From assembly GCA_012932295.1 (NCBI GenBank), contig JAAONU010000001.1, positions 27,876,550 to 27,940,549 on the forward strand: DNA of 64,000 nucleotides. The letters are read 5' to 3'. Under the pieces are notes generated by a model that was not told the origin of the DNA, made no database searches, and was given only the letters and a program-made list of their open reading frames with translations. Origin of the DNA: Cyclina sinensis. Taxonomy: Eukaryota; Mollusca; Bivalvia; Venerida; Veneridae. Both the position numbers and the translations under genes were made by a program. Of this stretch, positions 41,851 to 52,500 are shown piece by piece (positions within the stretch are counted from its first letter, which is position 1; every line of letters begins with the position of its first letter).

Positions 41851-43136
41851 ATGTAAATTAAAAAAATTTGAACATAAACATTTACCATTCAGACATTGTG
41901 TACATTAATGAACATTGTATAAAATACATTGAACTTTTTATAGGCATACTTATAGATTTATTGAATGTCTTCTTTTCTTCATTTTGTGATGTACTTTTCT
42001 CCCTTGTGGTTTAAGAGAAGAAAATTAAAGTAAAAAACATTTTGTGTTTTTTCTCTACCAGCAACAATGAGGTAATTATACAAAAGGATTGAAAGAAAAT
42101 CAAGATAAAGCATTATATTTTCTATCAATAAATGTAATCTGATTGGTCTAGAGGGCATATGTCAATCCAAAATATATTGTGATATTTCAGTATCAGCAGA
42201 ACTGCTTCCACATGTAACTTATGCGTTACCAATGTTTCAACTTTGTTTCTTTGCTGTTCTCTTTTTTTTTGTTTGAAATTAAGCAGTTGTTTGCTACTGT
42301 TGTAAAGACAAAATAAACACTATTTTTATTGTAGCTGAAAAACTCATAACAAATGCTGAGGAAATTCAGACTAGCCCAGTAAGCTCAGATGTTTAATGAA
42401 AGAGATTTTTCCTTAATGCATGATGGGATCAGGCTGCTTTAAGAAAGGTACCAAGATCTGCTGGTGATACAAGTACTATGCATGTTTGGTTAAAATTCCT
42501 GGCTGTTGATCACATTTATGCATTGAATTTTTACAAAGTATATTAAGTATAATTTACACCAGAATTGTTTCAAGAAAGTTATATGTATTATAAATGTTAT
42601 TTCACATCAAAGTCTCCAAGTAAACTCAGCATAGGCCTGCATTATCCATTTTAAAACACGACTTTATTTCACGAATCTGAGAATGCACATGCATTCTTAA
42701 CAGCTCTGTCAATGTTTACGCTAGTGAGCACATGGTCAATGTACTAAACATAAAAAAGTATTTCAGTTCTTTCATTGTATGTACGAAAGTTCATTCTTCG
42801 TCATGTTTAATATAGATGATGTTGCTGTTTGGGGCTAAAAAATACATATAGTTGTATGTACACAGCAGGTGTTGAAAGGCCTGAATTTTCCAAAAGAGTA
42901 ACAATAGTAATAAAACACAAAATTTTAAGAATTTGTTGGAAAAGATATTTTTAACCATCCTTGTCAACACACAGTCTAAGGAGCTGTGAAACAAATATGG
43001 TTGATGATTCATGTATAATTAATTCAAATTCACTGTTGCCATTTGGCAAACTGTGTTAATTTTCACAGTCAAAATGGATCATATGAACAAGTTGTCTGTT
43101 CAGAGTTTCCAAAAGTCTTCAATCAGTCTTTCATTT
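41851..43136. other. Intergenic, nothing recognised
   Basis: AT-rich with no identifiable gene or repeat. It is downstream of the GPCR on the minus strand and may include its 3' UTR. Confidence 0.4.
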
Positions 43137-44189
43137 TCATATCCAGAAACTGTCCCTGTTTATAATTTGTCTTTTCACCTGTCTCTGCATATTCCAGACT
43201 GTCTCAGTTCTGTCCCCAGTACAGGGAGTTCGGCTGCAGCTAGAAAAGAATCTTTCACCTAGCATTTTAAAGTCATGCCAGAAGGCTTTATTAAAAAAGC
43301 AGTATAACAGCACATTGACTGCATGACTCGAAACATAGCATCCATAAGATACCACAGAAAGTATCCAAAGGTATGTACCATCCAACTCTATTATATCAAA
43401 ACGTATAAAGAAAGTAAGTAACACCGGAATGTTTGCAATAATGTGAACAAAGTTGATCAATATGGTTAATTTTGCCACGCTTCTTAAATTTCTTGTTAGA
43501 ATTTTATAGGTCGATGTTGAATGCTGGTAATGGTACAATTTGACCAGAATGACTAAATCGCACACCAAATATATAGTCGTAGGAACAACTATATAGAGAC
43601 CAATGCTTGATAAATATATCATTGCAGTTACAAGTGTAGATTGTTGCAGTTTTTGAACACCGCAAAACTGAAGCACCTTTTCCTGTTTGCTCACAACAGT
43701 TAGTTTGCTAGTTAGACTTACAGGAATATTCACACCAGTGAGAACACATGTGATCAAGGCAATAACAATATATGTACATCTAGCCTTATGCTGCCTACTA
43801 TGAAACAGCAATGGAAAGCAGAATGCTAGAGAGCATTCCACTGTCATAGCAACAGTTATCCATTCTGACAGTTGTACACCGAAGTGCACTGTGAATATAA
43901 AAAATTTACACCAAAAGTCATTAGTATTGCGTAGCTGTATACTGTTTCCAGGCACATATTTCAGTAAGCTCTCAATGCCAGGTACTAAAAGAAAAAGCAA
44001 ATCACAGAAAGCTAAAATCTTGAAATATGTGAAAATAGGCAATGTCTTGCACCTAGTTCCCTTAGACCACACAATAATTGAAATGATATTTCCAATACTT
44101 CCACACGAGATAACTACACACAAAATTACAAAAGTTATCAGGTAAAAATCCTCAATATTCATTTCCATAAATTTCAACTTAAACAACAA
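43137..44189 (-). CDS. Intronless class A (rhodopsin-like) G protein-coupled receptor, atypical
   Basis: A 350-residue seven-transmembrane receptor in one exon; ligand unknown. Landmarks: TM1 GSIGNIIS with N34 (position 1.50); TM2 LAFCDLLF with D63 (2.50); C94 at the top of TM3 and C176 in the second outer loop, likely disulfide; TM5 P203; TM6 about 238-262; TM7 SSHAVNVLLYCFFNKAF with N292 and Y296; then a helix 8-like segment and a cysteine-rich tail. Odd points: the DRY position reads E118-C119-S120, so the arginine that holds the inactive state is lost; the NPxxY proline is V293; TM6 lacks CWxP. Overall it resembles the large, fast-evolving peptide-receptor-like families of lophotrochozoans. 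Met1, Met8 or Met10 could start translation. It is intact, so probably expressed, but a receptor that signals unusually or not at all is possible. Confidence 0.9.
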   Translation of the reverse strand: MLFKLKFMEMNIEDFYLITFVILCVVISCGSIGNIISIIVWSKGTRCKTLPIFTYFKILAFCDLLFLLVPGIESLLKYVPGNSIQLRNTNDFWCKFFIFTVHFGVQLSEWITVAMTVECSLAFCFPLLFHSRQHKARCTYIVIALITCVLTGVNIPVSLTSKLTVVSKQEKVLQFCGVQKLQQSTLVTAMIYLSSIGLYIVVPTTIYLVCDLVILVKLYHYQHSTSTYKILTRNLRSVAKLTILINFVHIIANIPVLLTFFIRFDIIELDGTYLWILSVVSYGCYVSSHAVNVLLYCFFNKAFWHDFKMLGERFFSSCSRTPCTGDRTETVWNMQRQVKRQIINRDSFWI

Positions 44190-45915
44190 TTTTTATTTTC
44201 ATTTAGTTTTATATAAATTCTTGCCCATTGTATAACGTTACTGCCAGTTGTTACTAGGAATAAATATGCCATAGTATTGGTTTTCTAGTGTCTGAACATG
44301 TTTTTGCACAATTAATCTAAAGTGGAATAAAGTTGCTCACCTATACTGCAACTGATTTTATTTTTTCTGAACATAACAGTTTTCTTTCAGGTTCTAAAAT
44401 TAGCATGGAATGACATCTTCAACAGAGTATATTCAAGCTTCAAAGTAAAATGAAACATGTAGTATCAGTTAAAGAACTTGTGCCGTTTTAATTTTTTTAC
44501 ATTGAGAAATGCCAGAAAGAAAGTACTGCATTGGGCAACTCTCTAGACTGATATATTCAGCTTTCATGTTAAAGAAAATACTCTTTTGATAAATACTGCA
44601 TCGTCTTCTAAAATATAGTTATGAAATAAAGGAGAAAACATATTTCTCACTATACAACATTCATAGGATTCTGCTGACTGACAGATCGATGGACAGACTG
44701 ATAGAATTCAAGGGGCAGAACATATTAAAAGGATATATTCATAAAATTCTGTAAACACTGAGAGGAGTACAAACATAAGTAGGTGAGCTGACTTCTGTAG
44801 AAAGGTTGTGAAAGCATGTACATGTAATTATAAGCACACCTCAGCATTTTTTTCCTGTAATGTGCATTCAAACACTGCGATGATAAAATTAATCAAAATA
44901 TTTCTTTATAGAAAAGGTTACAACAAATACTTATTTGACATTAATTGTAAAAGAGTTCTTTTAAGTTATATAAACAAATAATGATGACAATTTTCTGGTG
45001 TTCTAACAAGACTGAGAGAAAGGATGTAAAATCACATAAAAAAAATTTCAGCTGACAAAATTTTGAAAGCTTGACTTAAGGTTATACATGTATATATCTT
45101 TTCCGTTGTTTGATTTAGTACAATTTAATCAAAGTAAACAGTAAAAGAAAAAAAGTAAAGAGTACCAGTACAAACAAAAACCAACATCCATAGCCTGGTT
45201 TTCTTTTGTAGTTTCTTTACGAACAGTTCTAAAGTTATGGTTTTCTGACAAGGGCTGATAAAACTCTTGTACAGAAATATTTTACATATATTTTTCTTGA
45301 GTTTGAGATATAAATCTAATACTCAATTAGTTTTTACTTTAACTTTTTTTTAAACTTTCAACCGTTAATATTGTATTACACTTGAACAATACATGAATAC
45401 ATATTGATAAAAAGTAAGGCCAATCTTTCTTTGGCCACTTCTACTAGTGCTGTAGTTCTAGAAGTTGATATCTTGTTCATATAACCATGCTTAGGTCTGA
45501 TAAGCAAATAATTTCTAGCCTAATGTATCTACAATCTATGGCGCTTTGTATCCTTTACAAATTCCAATTGAACTAACAGTCTCATGAATATAGTTAGTAA
45601 GCAATGACCTTTCATTATTTCCATTTTCCAAATGCCAGAATAAATGGTTTGTTAGATCAAAGGATTATGAAATGAATTGTAATAAGGAAATAACAGAAAA
45701 TAGCCTTGCTCACTTTATACTTGCTTTGAAGAGTTTAAAGTTATATACAACAATATTTTTCCTGGAATATTTATCCTGTTGTACATAAGTCTTAGCTGTC
45801 TAGATACAGGCTTTCATTTGTGATATTTTCCTGTTGTTGTGTTGTGCCCACTATTCACCAAAACAAAAGCTTTGCCCTTCAGTACTTTTCAGTAAAAGTC
45901 TGCACTGTAAACAAT
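44190..45915. other. Intergenic upstream of the GPCR, nothing recognised
   Basis: AT-rich; presumably includes the GPCR promoter on the minus strand. No repeat head or ORF stands out. Confidence 0.45.
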
Positions 45916-45921
45916 TTATTA

Positions 45922-48118
45922 TGCCCCCCACTGAAGATGAGGGGGGCAAATAGTTTTGCAAATGTCGGTCGGTCGGTCGGTACGTAGGTCGGTCCATCCG
46001 TCAGTAGACACTTCGTTTCCAATCAATAACTAGAGAACTCTTTGACCTAGGTTCACCAAACTTGGTATGCTGGTTGGTCTTTACCAGTAGATGACCCCTA
46101 TTGATTTTGAGGTCATTAGGTCAAAGGTCAAGCTCACAGGGACCTTCATTCTTAAAACGGTTTCCGATCAATAACAAGAGCCATGTAACACATGGTTAAT
46201 CCCCCCGCCGGGAAGAAGCTACCTGAAGGTTGTACTTTCAAACACTCAATCTAATAATGTTTGAAGAAAATCCCACAAAAAATAGGCAAGGTAGAGTTAT
46301 TGTTCTTGCAAACTGCACTTCCTACCAATGTGCTATGTCAGTGTATTAAGTTTGAAGAAAATCGCTCAAGCACTTTTGGAGTTATGCTTCAGACAAAGTT
46401 TTTCAATTAAATCTGATAAAGGGGAATAATTCTAAAAGTAGGCAAGTTAGAGTTATTATTCTTACACACTGCACCTCCTCCAAATGTGCTCTTTCAGTAT
46501 ATGAATTTTGAAGAAAAACACTCAAGTACTTTTGGAGTTATGCTCCGGGCAAAACAGGAATGGACGCACGCACGGACGGACAGAGACCATTTCTAATATC
46601 CCCTCTGCCTTTGGCGGGGGGATAATAAGTTCAAGAATTCAAGAATTAGATATACATGTATATGGTGGGATTTTTAACATGTAAACAAGTAAATCTGATA
46701 AAGGGGAATAACTCTAAAAAATAGGCAAGGTAAAGTTATTAAACTTGACACTGCACTACCTACCAATATGCTCTGTCAGTGTATGAAATTTGAATAAAAT
46801 CCCTCAAGTAGTTTTGGAGTTATGCTCCATACAAAAATTTATCAAGTAATTCTGATAAAGGGAAATAACTCTAAAAATAGGCAAGGAAGACTTATTGGAC
46901 TTGCACATTGCACTACCTACCAATGTGCTCTGTCAGTGTATGAAGTTTGAATAAAATCCCTCTAGCAGTTTTGGAGTTATGCTCCGGACAAAATTTATCA
47001 AGTAATTCTGACAGAGCGGAAAAACTCTAAAAAAAGGCAAGGTAGAGTTATTGCACTTGCACACTGCACTACCTACCAATGTGCTCTTTCAGTGTAAGAA
47101 GTTTGTATAAATCCAGTAGTTTTGGAGTTATGCTCCGGACAAAATTGTTTCAGAAGGACGGAAGGACGCACAGAAGGACAAAGGGCATTTCTAATATCCC
47201 CTTCACCTTTGCCGGGGGGATAAACTAGAGAACGCTTTGTCCTAGGTTCACCAAACTTGGTACGCTGGTTGATCATCAGCAGTAGATGACCCCTATTGAT
47301 TTTTAAGTCATTAGGTCAAAGGTCAAGCTGACAGGGACCCTCATCCTAAAAACGGTTTCCGATCAATAACTAGAGAACACTTTGACCTAGGTTCACAAAA
47401 CTGAGGTCATTAGGTCAAAGGTCAAGCTGACAGGGACCTTCAACCTAAAAACGGTTTATGACCAATAACTAGAGAACGCTATGACCTAGGTTCACCAAAC
47501 TTGTTACACTGGTTGGTCTTTACCAGTAGATGACCCCTTTTGATTTTGAGGTCATTAGGTCAAAGGTCAAGCTCACAGGGACCTTCATCCTAAAAACGGT
47601 TTTTGATCAATAACTAGAGAACGCTTTGACTTGGTTCATCAAACTTAGTATGCTTGTTGGTCATCACCAGTAGATGACCCCTATTGACTTTGAGATCATT
47701 AGGTCAAACGTCAAGCTCACAGGGACTTTCATCCTAAAAACGGTTTCTGACCAATAACTAGAGAACGCTTTGACCTAGGTTCACCAAATCTGGTATGCTG
47801 GTTGATCATCACCAGTAGATGACCCCTATTTACTTTGAGATCATTAGGTCAAAGGTCAAGATCACAGAGACTTTCATCCTAAAAATGGTTTCCGATCAAT
47901 AACTAAAGAACACTTTGACTTAGGTTCACCAAACTTGGTATGCTGGTTGGTCATCACCAGTAGATGACCCCTATTGACTTTGAGGTCATTAGGTCAAAGG
48001 TCAAGGCCACAGGGACCTTGATCCTAAAAACGGTTTCTTATCAATAACTAGAGAATGCTTGGCCAAACCACAAGCAATTAGGTGCTGCTTGGGGGGGGGG
48101 GGAGCATTTATGTTTTAC
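45922..48118 (+). repeat. Composite repeat with 147-bp internal units
   Basis: Head TTATGCCCCCCACTGAAG, GAGGGGGGCAAATAG folds back, followed by GGTCGGTCGGTCGGT. Units of about 147 bases (AATAACTAGAGAACGCTTTG, TTCACCAAACTTGGTATGC, CCAGTAGATGACCCCTATTG, GGTCATTAGGTCAAAGGTCA) recur about seven times. It closes with a G-run and AGCATTTATGTTTTAC near 48115. One unit is interrupted by the element at 46176-47222. Confidence 0.85.
46176..47222 (+). mobile_element. Nested element inside the 147-bp unit array
   Basis: The host unit AATAAC|TAGAGAAC is broken: the left flank ends AATAAC, the right flank starts AACTAGAGAAC, implying a 3-bp AAC target duplication. The element starts AAGAGCCATGTAACACATGG, then TTAATCCCCCCGCC, and ends GCCGGGGGGAT, so its ends can pair. 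The interior has about five cycles of GGGGAATAA-CTCTAAAAATAGGC, ACTGCAC...CCAATGTGCTC, GTTTTGGAGTTATGCTCC. Confidence 0.75.
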
Positions 48119-48421
48119 AAACATTTCTTGTTTTGAAATTGTATGAGACACTTTCCAACCAGACTTAATACACATACAGATGAAAGATCAGATGGTGGCT
48201 TGTCAATGAATTCAATTTTTTTACATTTTAGCAGAAAATGATCAAGAATAGATGGTCAGGCTTCTCTTCCACCAAGAAGCAAGTTACCTTACTAAAGTTA
48301 AGTACATTAAACCGTTCAAGTAAAGAGAGTTGGTAATTATATTTCCAGGATCCAACACAGCATGAAGGACTGACAAGTGTCATCAACTGACTGTACCTAC
48401 CGACATATTTCCATGTTGTAC

Positions 48422-48548
48422 TTACACTACAGGGAATAAATACAGCTGTTGTCCCTTACACTACAGGGAATTAATACAGCTGTTGTCCCTTACACTACAG
48501 GGAATTAATACAGCTGTTGTCCCTTACACTACAGGGAATTAATACAGC
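48422..48548 (+). repeat. 34-bp tandem repeat, nearly four copies
   Basis: TTACACTACAGGGAA starts at 48422, 48456, 48490 and 48524; units are nearly identical, so expansion is recent. Confidence 0.95.
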
Positions 48549-49586
48549 AAAGGCACTGCTTTAACTTACAAGCCAAAATGTCCCAAACAGATTCTTCCAT
48601 CTTTTTCTGCTGCTTTACTTAAACCCACAAGAAGTAAGCATCTATAAACTTATCAATTAACATGTGATATAATGTCAATGAAATAGTTTTATTCATTATA
48701 TCGATATATTGCAAATATTTCTACATTGCATTTCAAGTGCAAAAAACAAAATACATTTGGCAACAAATCTTATCCTGGAATGATTATACACCAAAATCAG
48801 ATAATTTATATTGACTAATGTACATGTATTTATGCGCAGTCTTGCCAAAAACATACAAGTAGCATCTACAAAATGCTAAACCATCTATTCAATAAAGTTC
48901 AGTAATATTGAGGATAAATGCTTAGTCACTTTCTAAACATTAAAATATCTTAAATACATTTAACTTTCTTACAATTTAACACAAAAATTACATGTTCATC
49001 TTAAACAAAAGTAACAGTAATATCTTTGGAAAGATACATTATAAATGTCTGTTTCATGAAAATGGACCAGTTGCAGAAAGTTAATATCCAGATTCTGAAG
49101 TCTGGTCATTTTAACAAAATGTGATAAAGAAAACAAAACAGACTTTTCAGTACATTGTATTTCATCCTATTTACTCAATTTAACAGTAATTGCACAATAT
49201 TGTTATACACAAGATTTTATTCATTCAATAAAGGACTATATTTCAGATATACCACTGAGTATATCTAGCTGTGGTATAACTTCAGACTTTAGCAGCTATC
49301 TCATAGAGTGAAATGCCAACATGAAGCAATATATAGTGATAAACTGAAGACATAATGACAATATCTATTAAGTTTCTTTATATTAACTATACTGCACCTA
49401 TACATGTATCATTTTAAATTAAAAAAAAATGTTTCCTTAAAAACATCCTGAAATCATCACAGCTGTAACAATCTTGTTTTAATGGTCCATATGAGCCAAA
49501 TAATTGCACAAGTCCCTCCTTGATAATACACAGAGAACAAAGAGAGTCAATTCTGGTCTCCACATCTAGAATGGCTATAATATTGA
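48549..49586. other. BLOC1S2 3' flank
   Basis: AT-rich; no repeat or ORF recognised. Contains the candidate BLOC1S2 polyadenylation signal. Confidence 0.45.
49216..49221 (-). terminator. Candidate BLOC1S2 polyadenylation signal
   Basis: AATAAA on the minus strand, 366 bases past the BLOC1S2 stop; the first good match seen downstream. Confidence 0.4.
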
Positions 49587-52500
49587 TCATCTCTTCTCCA
49601 GCGACTTAAATTTTGCTTCTGAAACAGAAGTGAAAAAAAATCATGTAATCTCTTGGAGTAATTAAGGAAATTTACCATATTTCTTGGAGTAAATATCTTA
49701 TTTTGATAATTTACCTGATCTCTTGGAGTAAGCATCTAATTCAAGAAATTTTCCTAATCAATTAGAGTAAGCATCTAATTCAAGAAATTCTCCTATTCTC
49801 TAAGAGTAAGCATCTAATTAAAGAAATTCTCCTAATGTCTGAGAGTAAGCATCTAATTTAAGAAATTCTCCTAATGTCTGAGAGTAAGCATCTAATTCAA
49901 GAAATTCTCCTAATGTCTGAGAGTAAGCATCTAATTTAAGAAATTCTCCTTATCTATTGGAGTAAGCATCTAATTTAAGAAATTCTCCTAATCTCTAAGA
50001 GTAAGCATCTAACTTACGAAATTTTTCTTATCTATTGGAATAAGCTTCTAATTTAAGAAATTCTCCTAATCTCTAAGAGTAAGCATCTAATTTAAGAAAT
50101 TCTCCGTATCTATTGGAGTAAGCTTCTAATTTAAGAAATTCTCCTAATCTCTAAGAGTAAGCATCTAATTTAAGAAATTTTCCTTATCTATTGGAGTAAG
50201 CTTCTAATTTAAGAAATTCTCCTAATTGGGGGGCGAATACTTTCGCCCTCCAAAGGTATAACTATGCTTGCCAAATTTTCAGGAAAATCGAGACATTTCA
50301 CATTAGATTTCAGAGAAGTAGTAATCCTACGCTTCGAAATAGTTCGATCATTTTTTCATAAATGAATTGAAAATTGTTAATCAATGATGGACTTTTTGTT
50401 CAGCTTTGATAAAGGTTCTTTATTATGTGTTTATTTTTATTTTCAAATGAGACCAAAAACGGAACACTTTTTACTGAAACAAAGTGATTACGCGCATTGA
50501 TTTCGCAATGTCGGATCATATTTCTTAGCTTACGGTCATTTTGGATCGTGCAGCCGAATTGTGATGGAGGATATAATTAATAAAATAAAACAGCATTGTA
50601 AGTAGTCTTTTTAAATTTATTTTAAGCAAATTATTATTTTCAGATATGTTTAATGAAATGAAAACAATTTTGTCTTTGAGCGCTTATTCTGAATGTCACG
50701 CATCGGTACTAGAAAGTAGGTCAACATTCTTTGTAGGCTTCAAACTTAATCGTTCGGCGAATTACATTTTATAACAGAGACAAAACAAGGTCTTGGCAGT
50801 TGCAAATTTAAGATACGGAGATATCGAGCCATAAACATGGTTCTGAATGTATATTGTCGACATGACTGTTTTGACATATTGCATCATTGTTGCAAAAAAC
50901 ATTTACTCAAAAGCACAGTGGGCCCATTACGTTGGTTAAGTATTTATAGATCAGCCAATCGAAACGCCGAAATTTAGACAATGGGAATTCCGGAAGTTAT
51001 GTTGTAAGAAAAGGAGGAGAAATTTCATGAGCTTTGTGCCTTTTCTGCATAAAAACGTTTGAACTAGTCATTGAATTATCCGCTAGACTGTTCATTGAGT
51101 TGAAGTGAAGTTCTGCATTATGATGGAATCCCCGATTGTAGCGTAGTTAAAGTGAAAGTGAAAGTATCGGAACTGTCAATAGTTTTTCCTTGGTTTTCTC
51201 AATAATAACAAAGGTCTGTAAAATGTTGGTTGTGCCTATCAATTAAGTGATAATTACAAGTGTATTCTACACATCAATATTTGTCAAAGTGAAAGAATAA
51301 GCTTAAAATTCAATAAGAACACTCAAAATTAACTTGTCGCCACATATTCTTTCGAGAAATAATGACAGCAGGAGACAGAGATGGGACTAGTTCCCATCTT
51401 CAAGTGACTGTGGGCCCATTACGTTGGTTAAGTTGCATATTCTGAAATAAAAAACAGAAGAGGGAACAACTTTATTTCTTAATTTAGAAAAAGAATGAAG
51501 AGAACTGCAACTCAGTCAGTTGCGCCATCTGAGTTTTGAATTTTGCTTCCCTCAAAAGCACAGTGACACAACAGCAAATTGACCAAACATTTTACCGTTT
51601 GGCCAGTGAGCAATGTCCCTGTGCTCAAAAGTAGTATGTGTTCATTGAACAAAAAAAACTACAAAGAACTCTGTCTGCATTTAGGGTTTTTTATCGTACC
51701 AGTTGTCCATATGACTGATAGCATAGTTATTAACTACTTATTTCTCTGAAGTTGCATAAAATTAGTTTTCATATCTGCAAACAAATAACAAATTAACATA
51801 CAAAACACTGTGTCTTAACCCAATTTAAGGAAGATTGTCATTCTTTTGTTTCATGTGTATCAGTCAATGCTGAGAAACACAAATAATAAAAATAAGCAAC
51901 TTGCAAGATGAAGATTTAATGCTCGAAATATATGAAAATGATAGCTTAAATACATTAAACTAGATTCTAAGTATTTTTGTTTACATTTCCTTTCTGTCTG
52001 CTCATTTATTTTAATATAGGCATTAAAGATAAAGGAAATTGTAATTATTCTTCATTACTATTATTTTGTATACCATAAAAGAAGCATTTTTTCCTGCATA
52101 GGATAAGTTATTGCTTTTTAAATTGAAATCATCTTTGAAATTATCACGTGTTTTCTGTTTTTTGTATAATTATGTTGATCAATTGTTATCTCAAAATTTG
52201 TGACATTGAGAAATTGGGCAAAATGTCTTATTGTTTTCTTTGCAAGAATGGGTCAAAGACATTGAGGAACTAAACAGAGAAATGATTTGACAAGGCTGAC
52301 TTTTTAAGATAAAGCACTGTAAACACTTGTGATGGTATGTGAGATGGTTGGTGGTCACCAAATCACAAGTTTCATTCCACTTTTACCATGTTTTATTTGG
52401 CTTTTTTTTTGTTTACCCTTATTATGGTAACAGTAAGTATGTGCTTACTGTGCAGCTGAAACAACCTGATATTCCTAACCTTTGAACCCCAAAGATTAAT

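Noticed and set aside
43891..44145. 84-codon plus-strand ORF
   Set aside because: Antisense shadow of the GPCR.
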